The translations under genes were made by a program, and so were the position numbers. This document shows, piece after piece, positions 1 through 9,493 of a DNA stretch of 64,000 bases (the stretch's first letter is position 1; every line of letters begins with the position of its first letter). Origin of the DNA: Flavobacterium ardleyense (GTDB taxonomy: Bacteria; Bacteroidota; Bacteroidia; Flavobacteriales; Flavobacteriaceae); contig NZ_CP137891.1 in the NCBI RefSeq assembly GCF_033547075.1, forward strand, positions 558,001-622,000. Direction: 5' to 3'. Below the pieces are notes generated by a model. It was not told where the DNA came from, ran no database searches, and saw nothing but the letters and a program-made list of their open reading frames with translations.

Positions 1-783
1 ACTTATCAGGCGGTTATTGGCTACACTATTTCGCAAAAATTATCTCTAGGAATCTTTGATAATTACAATCCGCTAGAAGTTTTTGTGCCAAAGGCTGGAA
101 AGGGAACTATCGAAAATCCTGACGATGCGTTTGTCAAAGAAAACCTTTTGCCTGCTGGTATTTACGATATTAATGATGATATAAATGGCAAATATGTTTT
201 TGCAGATTTAGGTCTCGTTCAGGAATTATTGCAGTACAAAAAGAATGAATTTACAGGGCTTGAAGTCAAATTAAAATCGGCAAAAGACGAAGAAATTGTC
301 ACTTCTCAACTATCAGAAATTCTAGGATCGGGAATAATTATCAAGAATAGAGCGGCTCAAAATGATGCGTTGTACAAAATGCTGAATACTGAAAATCTTG
401 CCGTTTACCTCATCTTTACGCTCGTCTTAATCGTCGCACTTTTCAACCTAATTGGCGCTTTGATTATGATGATTTTGGATAAAAAGCAAAATCTCCATAC
501 ACTATTAAATCTAGGTGCCGAAATAAAAAATCTCCGAATGATTTTCTTATTTCAAGGCTCGCTTTTGTGCGTTGCAGGCGGATTAATCGGACTTGCTTTG
601 GGTGCAATAATTGTGCTTTTACAGCAAAAATTCGAATTAATTATGATCACTTCCACCCTCGCCTATCCCGTAGTTTTTTCGCTGGAAAATATGCTAATAG
701 TTTTCGCAACCATCATAGTTCTGGGGTTTGTGGCGTCACTTATCGCTTCTTCGAGAGTTAGCAAACGTCTGTTGGAGCAGTAA
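1..783 (+). CDS. ABC transporter permease, LolE/FtsX family (5' truncated by window edge)
   Basis: The frame is open from base 1 with no start in the window, so only the last 260 residues are present; the internal GTG at 85 is not a credible start. The visible part holds the end of a periplasmic MacB-like domain followed by three hydrophobic segments (about window-residues 130-157, 180-205 and 228-250), which is the FtsX-type layout. LolC/E-type permeases work with a LolD-like ATPase to move lipoproteins or other envelope substrates out of the inner membrane. No ATPase gene is adjacent in the window. The family is clear from the topology, but the substrate cannot be told. Confidence 0.82.
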   Translation, partial: TYQAVIGYTISQKLSLGIFDNYNPLEVFVPKAGKGTIENPDDAFVKENLLPAGIYDINDDINGKYVFADLGLVQELLQYKKNEFTGLEVKLKSAKDEEIVTSQLSEILGSGIIIKNRAAQNDALYKMLNTENLAVYLIFTLVLIVALFNLIGALIMMILDKKQNLHTLLNLGAEIKNLRMIFLFQGSLLCVAGGLIGLALGAIIVLLQQKFELIMITSTLAYPVVFSLENMLIVFATIIVLGFVASLIASSRVSKRLLEQ

Positions 784-790
784 AATAAGG

Positions 791-1120
791 ATTTTTTGGC
801 TTACGCCGAAAGAAGAAAGGTCGACATCTTTCATGAACAATTCCTGAAAAATTTCGTCTCTTCCACTTCTGAAATTTTGAAGAATACTACGATTTGGATT
901 CTTCCGAAGTTATCATTTTTAAGTCGCTTCCAAAACAAATTATCTAATTGATCGCTATGTACTTCTCGGAAATTTTTTGGCTTTCGCCGAAAGAAAAAAA
1001 ATCGACATCTTTCAAGAACAATTCCTCAAAAAAATTCGCCTCAGCCAGTTCTGAAATTTTATAGAATACTACGATTTGGACTCTTCCGAAGTTATCATTT
1101 AAGTCGATTCCAAAACTAAA
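791..1120. repeat. Two degenerate direct copies of a ~150-bp sequence, 181-bp offset
   Basis: Bases 791-940 and 972-1120 align along their whole length. Both begin ATTTTTTGGCTT(A/T)CGCCGAAAG, share ACTACGATTTGGA and CTTCCGAAGTTATCATTT, and end near CCAAAAC. This fills the gap between the permease gene and dusB. I see no ORF in it. The leading piece is a small hairpin (TTTGGC/GCCGAA) that recurs near 21847, 46459 and 49852. Confidence 0.8.
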
Positions 1121-1175
1121 TATACTAGATCAAAAAAGTTTTATTTCTAGAAAAAAAAATTACCCTTCCTCAAAA

Positions 1176-2168
1176 CTAAGAAAATTGAAATTCTTCGTAA
1201 ACCTCAGTAATCACATTAAATGTTTCGTATAATTCGTCGGCACTATCGCTAGTCACCAAAACTTGTCTATATGGTTTGAAACCTGGAATTCCTTTGAAGT
1301 AATTGGTATAATGACGGCGCATCTCGACAATTCCCACGTGAAGTCCTTTCCATTCTATTGCCCATTCTAAATGAGATTTAGCGGCAAGCACACGATCGGC
1401 AATTGTAGGCTGAGGAAGATTTTCGCCAGTTTTGAAATAGTGTTTAATTTCATTAAAAATCCAAGGATATCCAATGGCGGCGCGACCAACCATAATTCCG
1501 TCAATGCCATAGCGATTTTTGTATTCTAAAGCTTTTTCGGGTGAATTGATATCGCCATTTCCGAAGATTGGCATTGTAATTCTAGGATTGTTTTTTACTT
1601 CGGCAATAGGTCCCCAATTTGCTTCTCCTTTATAAAGTTGCGCGCGAGTTCGTCCGTGAATGGACAATGCTTGAACACCGATATCCTGCAATCTTTCGGC
1701 AACTTCGTGAATATTAATTGAGTTATCATCCCAACCAAGACGCGTCTTTACAGTAACTGGCAACTTTGTACTTTTGATCACCGCTTTTGTAAGTCGCACC
1801 ATCAGATCTACGTCTTTCAAAACAGCCGCACCTGCACCTTTGCACACAACTTTCTTTACAGGACAACCAAAGTTGATGTCGATTAAATCTGGATTTACCG
1901 TTTCGACAATTCGCGCGGACATTGCCATTGCTTCCTCATCTCCACCAAAAATCTGAATTCCCACAGGTCGCTCGTAATCAAAAATATCCAGCTTCTGTCT
2001 GCTTTTGATTGCATCACGAATTAGTCCTTCTGAAGATATAAATTCACTATACATCAAATCTGCACCGTGCTGTTTGCAAAGTCTTCTGAAAGGTGGGTCA
2101 CTTACATCCTCCATTGGAGCAAGTAATAATGGAAATTCGGGTAATTGTATGTTGCCAATTTTAATCAT
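1176..2168 (-). CDS. dusB: tRNA-dihydrouridine synthase DusB
   Basis: A 330-residue FMN-dependent TIM-barrel enzyme that reduces specific uridines in the tRNA D-loop to dihydrouridine with NADPH. The N-terminus has the family signature LLAPMEDVSDPPFR. The GCPVKKV motif near residue 100 holds the probable catalytic Cys, followed by KGAGAAVL. HGRTRAQLYKG and GNGDI bind FMN phosphate and substrate in this family. The length is normal. The gene is transcribed toward the repeat block at 791-1120 and starts 30 bases after the end of the DUF4130 gene, so it may share a transcript with the upstream repair pair. Confidence 0.96.
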   Translation of the reverse strand: MIKIGNIQLPEFPLLLAPMEDVSDPPFRRLCKQHGADLMYSEFISSEGLIRDAIKSRQKLDIFDYERPVGIQIFGGDEEAMAMSARIVETVNPDLIDINFGCPVKKVVCKGAGAAVLKDVDLMVRLTKAVIKSTKLPVTVKTRLGWDDNSINIHEVAERLQDIGVQALSIHGRTRAQLYKGEANWGPIAEVKNNPRITMPIFGNGDINSPEKALEYKNRYGIDGIMVGRAAIGYPWIFNEIKHYFKTGENLPQPTIADRVLAAKSHLEWAIEWKGLHVGIVEMRRHYTNYFKGIPGFKPYRQVLVTSDSADELYETFNVITEVYEEFQFS

Positions 2169-2198
2169 TTGGCAAAATTACGATATTAAATTTTCTTT

Positions 2199-2966
2199 CT
2201 AAAGTATTTTCTTCTCAGTCAGGTATTTCCAATAGCGCTTGGGAACGTGTTGCACGTGAAGTTTGGTGTTTTTTCGCTCCTTAATATTGGTATGATCAAA
2301 ATATTCAATCCAAAGTTTTTGATATTCTATTTCTTTGGCATCAAATAGATTGTCTTTGTTTTTTAAATTATTTTGCGCTTCTTGATCAAAAGAAATGATT
2401 TCAACATTTTCGAGATCGTAATAAACTCCGTAACCTCTCTTACCATCATAGATTAACCATTTCTGATCTTGATAGCGATTTTTAAAGTGAGTAATTATCA
2501 AAGTCAAAACATCAAAATCTGGGAAAATTTCGGCGAAGTAAATTCCGTCTTTGAGAAGTTCGAAACGGATAAAGGCCTTCATTCGGTGGCGTTCGCGATT
2601 TACAGATTTTACAAATTTTGAAATTTGCAGCACTGCAGGATTTGAATAATCTTTTAAAACATTTTTTCCAGGATTTTCGATTGCGTAGGAAATTGCTTGT
2701 AATAAAATGCTTTCGCGAGTTGAGTCTTCGGAAAGAAACGCATATAGAATATCCTGAACGCCGCTTTTTTCTAGTTGCTTTTCCAGGCGCTTTAAAACTC
2801 TTTCGGCTTTTTCCTGATTAGTGATAATCTGAATTGGTTCAGTAAAAAAAGAATTCTGAAAAGTGTCTGCGTGCACGATTTGAACGTCTTGATATTTGAA
2901 TTCGAAAACTTCAAAAACAGCAGTCAGAAAGCCATCAAAAGTACTATCGTAAAAAAGTATCGTCAT
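2199..2966 (-). CDS. TIGR03915-type putative DNA metabolism protein (DUF4130)
   Basis: 255 residues starting MTILFYDSTFDGFLTAVFE, the characteristic opening of the TIGR03915/DUF4130 family. That domain is also found fused to uracil-DNA-glycosylase-like proteins of the UdgX group. The biochemical role is unknown; membership in a DNA repair or modification pathway is inferred from those fusions and from its neighbour. It overlaps the upstream radical SAM gene by 23 bases, which implies translational coupling and a joint function. The start ATG at 2966 lies inside the neighbour's 3' end. No signal peptide or membrane segment is visible, so it should be cytosolic. Confidence 0.85.
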   Translation of the reverse strand: MTILFYDSTFDGFLTAVFEVFEFKYQDVQIVHADTFQNSFFTEPIQIITNQEKAERVLKRLEKQLEKSGVQDILYAFLSEDSTRESILLQAISYAIENPGKNVLKDYSNPAVLQISKFVKSVNRERHRMKAFIRFELLKDGIYFAEIFPDFDVLTLIITHFKNRYQDQKWLIYDGKRGYGVYYDLENVEIISFDQEAQNNLKNKDNLFDAKEIEYQKLWIEYFDHTNIKERKNTKLHVQHVPKRYWKYLTEKKIL

Positions 2967-4224
2967 TTAACAGAGAAGTTTGATTGCTAAAAGGATTTTC
3001 GAATTTGCTTTTGGTATCTCCAACAATTAGCGTTTTAAGATGAGCTGATTCAAGGTGAATCAAATCCTTATTGAAGTTGGCAACAGACACAAAATACTTT
3101 GCGCGGTTGGTCGCAACGCCCATTTTCTTAAGATGTTCGAGTGTAAGATTTTGAAATTTACGCGCATTCACAATTTTATAAGCTGATTTTACACCGATTC
3201 CAGGTACGCGCAAAATTGTTTCCAAAGCAGCAGTCTGAATATTAACTGGGAAGTCATCGATGTTTCGCAAAGCCCAACCTAATTTTGGATCTACTTCCAA
3301 ATCTAAAAATGGATTGTTTTTAGCCAAAATTTCATCAGCTTTAAATCCGTAAAATCGCATCAGCCAATCTGCCTGGTATAATCTGTTTTCTCGCACAAGC
3401 GGCACTTGACTTCCTAAACCTGGCAATCGCGCATCATTGGAAACTGGAACATATCCCGAGTAATAAACGCGTTTCATACTAAAGTTTTTGTAGAAATGAT
3501 CTGCCACTTTTATAATTTGGAAATCAGTTTCTGGACTTGCACCCACAATCATCTGAGTGCTTTGCCCTGCTGGAGCAAATTTGGGAGTAGATTTGAATTT
3601 CTTGCGCTCGTCTTTATATAAACTGATTTCGTTTTTGACAAATCCCATCGGTTTAATCATCTGCTGATGATCTTTGTCGGGAGCCAATAACTTCAAACCA
3701 GATTGAGTTGGAATTTCGAGATTCATACTCAATCTATCCGCATAAAGGCCTGCTTCCCGCATTAGTTCATCACTTGCGCCGGGAATACTTTTTAAGTGAA
3801 TATAACCATTGAATTTGTGCTCAAGACGTAATTTTTTGGCCACTCGAACTAAGCGCTCCATCGTATAATCGGCATTTTTGAAGATTCCCGAACTTAAGAA
3901 AAGTCCTTCGATAAAGTTACGGCGGTAAAAATTCATTGTCAAATCTACAACCTCATCAACCGTAAAAGCGGCTCTCTGAATATCGTTGCTTTTGCGGGTT
4001 ACGCAATACGCACAATCGTAAATACAGAAATTAGTCAAAAGAATTTTGAGTAGAGAAACACAACGTCCGTCTTCGGTATAAGTATGGCAAATACCAGATG
4101 AGGACGAATCGCCCAAACCTTTGTTTGTATTCTTGCGATTTCCACCGCTAGAAGAACAAGACACATCGTACTTTGCCGCATCGGCAAGGATTTCTAATTT
4201 CTCTTTAACTCTTTCGTAGTCCAC
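2944..4224 (-). CDS. Putative DNA modification/repair radical SAM protein (TIGR03916 type)
   Basis: 426 residues. The cluster motif CIYDCAYC (Cx3Cx2C) near residue 90 binds the [4Fe-4S]-SAM centre. A C-terminal helix-hairpin-helix (RVPGIGVKSAYKIV, about residues 341-354) suggests nonspecific DNA contact. The family is always or nearly always encoded next to the DUF4130 protein and is thought to repair or modify DNA, but the substrate is unknown. The chosen start is a GTG at 4224, which gives the conserved opening MDYERVKEKLEILADAAKYD. A -7-like TATTTTTA lies on the minus strand at 4255-4248. Confidence 0.88.
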   Translation of the reverse strand: MDYERVKEKLEILADAAKYDVSCSSSGGNRKNTNKGLGDSSSSGICHTYTEDGRCVSLLKILLTNFCIYDCAYCVTRKSNDIQRAAFTVDEVVDLTMNFYRRNFIEGLFLSSGIFKNADYTMERLVRVAKKLRLEHKFNGYIHLKSIPGASDELMREAGLYADRLSMNLEIPTQSGLKLLAPDKDHQQMIKPMGFVKNEISLYKDERKKFKSTPKFAPAGQSTQMIVGASPETDFQIIKVADHFYKNFSMKRVYYSGYVPVSNDARLPGLGSQVPLVRENRLYQADWLMRFYGFKADEILAKNNPFLDLEVDPKLGWALRNIDDFPVNIQTAALETILRVPGIGVKSAYKIVNARKFQNLTLEHLKKMGVATNRAKYFVSVANFNKDLIHLESAHLKTLIVGDTKSKFENPFSNQTSLLNDDTFLR

Positions 4225-4645
4225 GTATTAAAATAATTTTAGGAGTGTAAAAATACGAGAAATGATTGGTAAACTATTTCCAACTTTGCGAAATTAGGAG
4301 CAGTTTAATACAGCACGAAGAATAATATTACAAGAATTGAAAATGATATTTAGTTCAAGTTCTACTTTGATATATTTATTTAGGAATCTAGAAAACTGTG
4401 TGGACGGAAAATTAATCATAGTTCGTTATTTTTATTAAAACTCACATTAAATAGACGCACTACAATACTATTTAAAAGTATTCTATAATATGTGAATTAT
4501 ACACTTTTGATGCTCATTACGTCTCAGAAATTATGATGAACACTTGATTAATTCCACTTTAAATTAACATTCTCAGCAATCCTTAAACTTTATTTTAACA
4601 AGGTCAATTCCAACAAAAAGTTTGAGATTCTTTATATTTACGGTT
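4225..4645. other. Intergenic region between divergent genes
   Basis: This AT-rich gap of about 420 bases lies between the radical SAM gene and the amidohydrolase. I see no convincing ORF, hairpin or repeat in it. TATATTTA at 4633-4640 sits just before the chosen ATG of the amidohydrolase and could be its -7 element with a very short leader, but no matching -33 TTG was found. Confidence 0.4.
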
Positions 4646-5800
4646 ATGACTGCAAATACAATATCTCTCACCACCCAAGATTTTCAAGATTTTAGACGTA
4701 TACTACACAAATATCCAGAAGTTTCTGAATTTGAATTCGAAACTAAGAAACGGATTCAAGAATTTATTGCGCCATTAAAACCCGATGTTGCACTTGAGGT
4801 GGGGAAAACAGGATTATTATTTGGATTTGGAAATTCGGGCGGAAAATCTATTATGATTCGCGCCGAGCTTGATGCATTGCCAATTCAAGAAATCAATACT
4901 TTTGAACATCAGTCAGTTTTTGAAGGCGTGAGTCACAAATGTGGACACGACGGTCATAGCGTGATTTTATGTCGACTTGGCTATAATCTTTCGAAAAACA
5001 GACCCAATAATGGAATGGTTTATTTGCTCTTTCAACCTGCGGAAGAAAACGGAATGGGCGCGAAAGAAGTCAGTGCAGATCCTAAATTCAAAAATCTGAA
5101 AATTGATGCAGTAGTTTCACTTCACAATACTCCCGGTTTTCCAATGGGTCAAGTAGGAATTAGGAAAGGAGCTTTTACTCCAGCAGTGCGTTCGATGATT
5201 GTGAAATTTCACGGAAAAACCTCTCACGCGGCGGAACCTGAAAAGGGAATTAACCCTGCACTTGCGATGGCGGAATTTCTAACAGATGCGCTTGGTATGG
5301 CAACAACCAACATCAATGACGATAAATTCTTTCTTGTCACTCCTGTTTATACCACAATGGGTGAGGAATCTTACGGAATCTCGGCTGGATATGGCGAAGT
5401 GCATATTACTATCAGGTCTTGGGACAATAAAATATTAGAACAAAAATCTCTTGACCTTGAAAAAGTTGCTTTGGCTTTATGCAAGGCACACGGACTTCGC
5501 GCTGAGGTAAGTTGGACTCAAGAATTTCAAGCCAATAATAATGATTCAGAAATGGTGGATTTGATTGAGAAATCGGCTACGGAATTAAATATGGACATCA
5601 AATATCTAGCAACGCCGATGAAATGGGGAGAAGATTTTGGTCTTTTTACCGAAAACTTTAAAGGTGCAATGTTTGGACTTGGATCGGGAATTAATCAACC
5701 CGCTCTACACAATCCTGATTATGATTTTCCTGATGAACTAATCGTGATTGGAAGCGATATTTTTGAACAGATTTCCAGAAATTTTTTGAATGAGAGATAA
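4646..5800 (+). CDS. M20-family amidohydrolase / aminoacylase-like metallopeptidase
   Basis: 384 residues from the ATG at 4646; a longer reading from TTG at 4622 runs through the probable promoter and is rejected. M20D enzymes hydrolyse N-acyl amino acids or small peptides with a di-metal centre. Visible metal ligands include KCGHDGH (two His and Asp) and QPAEENGMGA (general-base Glu pair), with a dimerisation lid domain in the middle (KTSHAAEPEKGINPA) and a late LHNPDYDFPDE motif carrying the last His. No signal peptide is seen. It overlaps alr by 11 bases, so the two are translationally coupled. Confidence 0.9.
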   Translation: MTANTISLTTQDFQDFRRILHKYPEVSEFEFETKKRIQEFIAPLKPDVALEVGKTGLLFGFGNSGGKSIMIRAELDALPIQEINTFEHQSVFEGVSHKCGHDGHSVILCRLGYNLSKNRPNNGMVYLLFQPAEENGMGAKEVSADPKFKNLKIDAVVSLHNTPGFPMGQVGIRKGAFTPAVRSMIVKFHGKTSHAAEPEKGINPALAMAEFLTDALGMATTNINDDKFFLVTPVYTTMGEESYGISAGYGEVHITIRSWDNKILEQKSLDLEKVALALCKAHGLRAEVSWTQEFQANNNDSEMVDLIEKSATELNMDIKYLATPMKWGEDFGLFTENFKGAMFGLGSGINQPALHNPDYDFPDELIVIGSDIFEQISRNFLNER

Positions 5801-6953
5801 GAAGTACACTAGCGAAATAGTAATAAGTCAACAAGCACTACAATTCAATATCGATTTTCTACGCAAGGAAATGGGCAAAGAAGTCCTAATTTCTTCTGTG
5901 GTAAAAGGAAATGCTTACGGTCACGGCATCGAAACTTTTGTTCCGATGGCGGAAGATTGCGGCATCAAGCATTTTTCGGTTTTTAGTATTCAGGAGGCGA
6001 AGAGAGTAAAAAAGGTTTTGAAATCTGACATTCCGATTATGATTATGGGATATACCAGCGATTCGCAATTGGAATGGGTGATTGAGAATGATATTGAATT
6101 CTTTGTTTCGGATATTGAGAAATTGGAAATTGCTATTGAAGTTTCAAAACGATTAGAAAAAAAGGCACTGATTCATATTGAGCTTGAAACTGGAATGAAT
6201 CGAACTGGAATCTCGGAGCCGACACTTTCGGACTTGGTTTTTCCGATTTTGGAAGCTAATTCAGAACATTATATTTTGAAAGGACTTTGCACCCACTTCG
6301 CCGGAGCAGAAAGTATTTCGAATCACATTCGAGTGGATCAACAGAAAAAATTATTTCTGAAATTGAAAACGATGTTTGAACAGAGAGGCTATAACGCCGA
6401 ATATGTTCACGCATCTTGTAGTGCGGCAGCTTTGCGAATGAAGAAAATGCGTTTTAATATGGTTCGGATTGGGATTCTGCAATTTGGATTCTGGCCAAGT
6501 CAGGAAGTTAAAATGGAATATCTGATTCGGAAAAAGCTTGACCATTTTAATTTGAAAAGATTGCTGACTTGGAAAAGTCATATTATGGCAATCAAGAAAG
6601 TGAAAATGGGCGATTTTATTGGATATGGGAATGCCTATCAAGCCAGTGAGAACATGACCATTGGAGTTGTTCCGGTTGGATATTCTGATGGTTACAGCCG
6701 AATGTTGAGCAATGCTGGAACAGTTTTAATTGGCGGAATCCGCGCGGGGATTCTTGGAAGCATTAATATGAATTCACTAATTATCGATTTGCGGTATGTA
6801 GAAAATCCGAATTTGGGAGATACTGTGACATTGATTGGAAGCGACGGCGAAAGTGAAATTTCGGTTGCGTCGTTTAGTGAACTTAGTAATCAGTTGAATT
6901 ATGAATTATTGGCAAGACTTCCAGTTGATATTGAAAGAATTGCGGCGCAGTAA
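5790..6953 (+). CDS. alr: Alanine racemase
   Basis: A PLP fold-type III enzyme of 387 residues that interconverts L- and D-alanine for peptidoglycan precursors. SSVVKGNAYGHG places the PLP-binding lysine at residue 39, the position known from well-studied Alr proteins. A candidate second catalytic base is the Tyr of IGYGNAYQA near residue 279, followed by GVVPVGYSDGYSR. The ATG at 5790 lies within the end of the amidohydrolase gene. Coupling to an M20 enzyme may supply amino acids to wall synthesis, but that is inference. Confidence 0.95.
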   Translation: MRDKKYTSEIVISQQALQFNIDFLRKEMGKEVLISSVVKGNAYGHGIETFVPMAEDCGIKHFSVFSIQEAKRVKKVLKSDIPIMIMGYTSDSQLEWVIENDIEFFVSDIEKLEIAIEVSKRLEKKALIHIELETGMNRTGISEPTLSDLVFPILEANSEHYILKGLCTHFAGAESISNHIRVDQQKKLFLKLKTMFEQRGYNAEYVHASCSAAALRMKKMRFNMVRIGILQFGFWPSQEVKMEYLIRKKLDHFNLKRLLTWKSHIMAIKKVKMGDFIGYGNAYQASENMTIGVVPVGYSDGYSRMLSNAGTVLIGGIRAGILGSINMNSLIIDLRYVENPNLGDTVTLIGSDGESEISVASFSELSNQLNYELLARLPVDIERIAAQ

Positions 6954-7098
6954 AAAAATTCCAAGAAAGCATTTAGAATTTCAAAGAATTTTGAACATTC
7001 AATTATCTGCCTTATCTTTAAGAAAATGAACATTTTTAAATCTCAGATAATAACTAAAGATCTTGAAATTAGAAGTTATTTGATTATTGCACTACTGC

Positions 7099-7298
7099 CC
7101 TAGCCCCGATTGAAGCGGGCCCGAGCGAAGCGAACTGGCGAAGCAAATCCCTCAGTGGGGATTTGCCTTTTGGCAGCAGCGGCAGGCAATAGCGACCGAA
7201 GGAAGATCCTTAAATGCCGACTGATGCGGCAAATGCCGCTAAGGACTGAAGTGAAAAGCGGAACCCGAGCAACGCGAACGGGCGAAGCAAATAGCTCC
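7099..7298 (+). repeat. Dispersed palindromic intergenic repeat, CCTAGCCC...AGCTCC family (copy 1)
   Basis: This begins CCTAGCCCCGATTG and ends AAATAGCTCC, with nested inverted repeats in between (for example AAATCCC with GGGATTT, and CGGCAAATGCCG). The GC content is much higher than the surroundings. It holds a spurious 79-codon frame. Related copies lie at 17820, 23289, 27319, 28538 and 62062. The elements sit at gene ends; a role in transcription termination or mRNA stability is possible but not shown. Confidence 0.85.
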
Positions 7299-7320
7299 TT
7301 AAAAAAAAGTTATAGGACAA

Positions 7321-7348
7321 TTGTCCGCACAATTTTTCTGTATATTTG
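7321..7348 (+). promoter_or_regulatory. Bacteroidota-type promoter for the M13 peptidase gene
   Basis: TTG (7321-7323), a 17-base spacer, then TATATTTG (7341-7348) match the Flavobacterium consensus TTG-N17-23-TAnnTTTG exactly. It lies 24 bases before the ATG at 7373 and shows that the TTG at 7346 is promoter sequence rather than a start codon. Confidence 0.75.
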
Positions 7349-7372
7349 AAACCCAATAAACATACTATTATT

Positions 7373-9418
7373 ATGACGATTATTTCAACTAGAATTGCTT
7401 TGCCAATTGTTGTTTTAACTACTTTGATGCTACAATCTTGTGGCGAGAAAAAAGCCGAAGTTCCGCAGCAGCACTCGGGAATTATCCTTGCAAATATGGA
7501 TACTTTGGTAAAGCCAGGTGACGATTTTGCGGCTTACGTAAACGGTGCGTGGGATAAATTAAACGATATTCCGGCGGATAAATCTAGCTACGGAGTTGGG
7601 TCAATGCTGAACGACAAGGCTCGCGAGGATGTGAAAGCGATTATTGAAGAAGCGTCTAAAGGTGAATTTGCAGATGGTAGTGCGGAGCAGAAAATAGGTG
7701 ATTTGTATGGGTCATATCTTGATTTTAATGCGAGAGAAAAGCAGGGAATTAAACCAATTCAAGCTGATTTGGCGAAAATTGATGCATTAAAAAATCAAGC
7801 GGATCTTGCAGCATACTTTGGTTATGCGAATAAAAGTGGAATTGATATTCCATTTTCGGTAGGTGTAATTGAGGATTTTAAGGATCCAACGATTTATAAA
7901 ATTTATAGCTGGCAAAGTGGATTGGGACTTCCTGAGAAGGAATACTATATGCTTACTGACGAGAAATCTAAAACTTTACGTACAAAATACGAGCAGCATA
8001 TTGCAAAAATGCTCGGACTTGCGGGCATAAAAGATGGCACTAAAAAAGCTGCAGGGATTTTAAAATTAGAAACTGCACTTGCCACTCAGCATATGTCGAA
8101 GGAACAAACGCGTGATATGGCGGGTTTGTATAATTTGTATGAAACCACAAAATTAGATTCGATTTTACCGGCATTCGATTGGACCGCATACTTTGAAAAT
8201 GCTGAAATTCCAGCTCAGAAAGATATCATTGTAACTCAAGTAGATTATCTGAATTCACTTGCGGAAATAATGACTAAAACTTCAATGAATGTTTGGAAAG
8301 ATTACCTTAAATGGCAATTAATTCATAGCTCTGCCACTGCGCTTACTAAGAAAATGGATAATGAGAATTTTGCGTTTTATGGTAAAACATTGTACGGAAA
8401 ACCAGAGCAAGAAGCTAATTGGAAACGTGCGGTAGGGGTTGTAAATAATAATCTTGGGGAAATTGTTGGGGAAGTTTATGTAAAAAAACATTTCTCGCCT
8501 GAGGCTAAGAAAAGTATGACTGAATTGGTTCAGAATTTATTGAAAGCTTATGAATCAAGCATCAAAAATCTTGATTGGATGTCTCCAGCAACGAAGGATG
8601 AGGCTTTGAAAAAGATCAGTAAATTCACGATTAAAATTGGATATCCTGACAAATGGAGAGATTATTCGGCATTGAAAATTGCAAAAGGTGATTTGTATAC
8701 CAACTTGCAAAACGCTTCGATATTTGAATATAAAAGACAAATAAATAAACTTGGAAAGCCAGTTGATAAGACTGAATGGGGAATGACGCCTCAAACGGTA
8801 AACGCTTATTACAATCCGATGGCAAACGAAATTGTGTTTCCAGCAGCAATTTTACAACCTCCTTTCTTTGACTTGAAAGCAGAAGACGCAATTAACTACG
8901 GTGGAATTGGCGCGGTGATTGGACACGAAATCGGTCACGGTTTTGACGATCAAGGAAGTACTTTTGATGGTGATGGTGTAATGAGAAACTGGTGGACTCC
9001 AGAAGATCTTTCAGCTTTTAAAGCTAAAACAAATGCCCTTGTTGAGCAGTATAATGGTTTTTCAGTATTTCCAGACCTGAATGTAAATGGTGCTTTTACT
9101 CTTGGTGAAAATATTGGAGATCTTGGCGGATTGACGATTGCATTGAAGGCGTACAATATGAGCTTGAAAGGTAAAAAAGCTCCTGTAATGGATGGTTTTA
9201 CTGGACAACAACGTGTCTTTATTGGATGGGCTCAAGTATGGTTGGAAAAATCTCGTGACGAAGCTCTGCGTAATCAAATCGCTTCTGATCCGCACTCTCC
9301 AGCTCGTTTTAGAGTTAACGGAATCGTGCGTAATATTCCAGAATGGTACAAAGCATTTGATGTGAAACCTACAGATTCTCTATACCTTGCACCTGAAAAA
9401 CGTGTAAAAATCTGGTAG
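7373..9418 (+). CDS. M13-family (neprilysin-like) zinc metallopeptidase, lipoprotein
   Basis: 681 residues from the ATG at 7373. The N-terminus carries a lipoprotein signal ending LMLQSCG, so it is probably anchored on an envelope membrane. M13 enzymes (PepO, neprilysin) cleave short peptides. The zinc site GHEIGHGFDD (HExxH) lies near residue 520, the downstream Glu motif is GENIGDLGG, and the typical C-terminus KRVKIW is intact, so the enzyme should be active. It has its own promoter and a hairpin terminator, which suggests a single-gene transcript. A second M13 protein is at 37842. Confidence 0.95.
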   Translation: MTIISTRIALPIVVLTTLMLQSCGEKKAEVPQQHSGIILANMDTLVKPGDDFAAYVNGAWDKLNDIPADKSSYGVGSMLNDKAREDVKAIIEEASKGEFADGSAEQKIGDLYGSYLDFNAREKQGIKPIQADLAKIDALKNQADLAAYFGYANKSGIDIPFSVGVIEDFKDPTIYKIYSWQSGLGLPEKEYYMLTDEKSKTLRTKYEQHIAKMLGLAGIKDGTKKAAGILKLETALATQHMSKEQTRDMAGLYNLYETTKLDSILPAFDWTAYFENAEIPAQKDIIVTQVDYLNSLAEIMTKTSMNVWKDYLKWQLIHSSATALTKKMDNENFAFYGKTLYGKPEQEANWKRAVGVVNNNLGEIVGEVYVKKHFSPEAKKSMTELVQNLLKAYESSIKNLDWMSPATKDEALKKISKFTIKIGYPDKWRDYSALKIAKGDLYTNLQNASIFEYKRQINKLGKPVDKTEWGMTPQTVNAYYNPMANEIVFPAAILQPPFFDLKAEDAINYGGIGAVIGHEIGHGFDDQGSTFDGDGVMRNWWTPEDLSAFKAKTNALVEQYNGFSVFPDLNVNGAFTLGENIGDLGGLTIALKAYNMSLKGKKAPVMDGFTGQQRVFIGWAQVWLEKSRDEALRNQIASDPHSPARFRVNGIVRNIPEWYKAFDVKPTDSLYLAPEKRVKIW

Positions 9419-9454
9419 AATAAAAATATGCCTTTCGGCAAAATTTATAAAGTG

Positions 9455-9493
9455 AACCCATAAACGAAGGAATTTGTTTGTGGGTTTGTTTTA
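9455..9493 (+). terminator. Probable intrinsic terminator of the M13 gene
   Basis: AACCCATAAAC pairs with GTTTGTGGGTT around a 10-base loop and is followed by TGTTTT. The stem is good and the T-tract is short. Confidence 0.6.

Noticed and set aside
7110..7349. 79-codon frame in the intergenic repeat at 7.1 kb
   Set aside because: It reads through a palindromic repeat and the promoter of the next gene; its composition is arginine-rich and repeat-derived.
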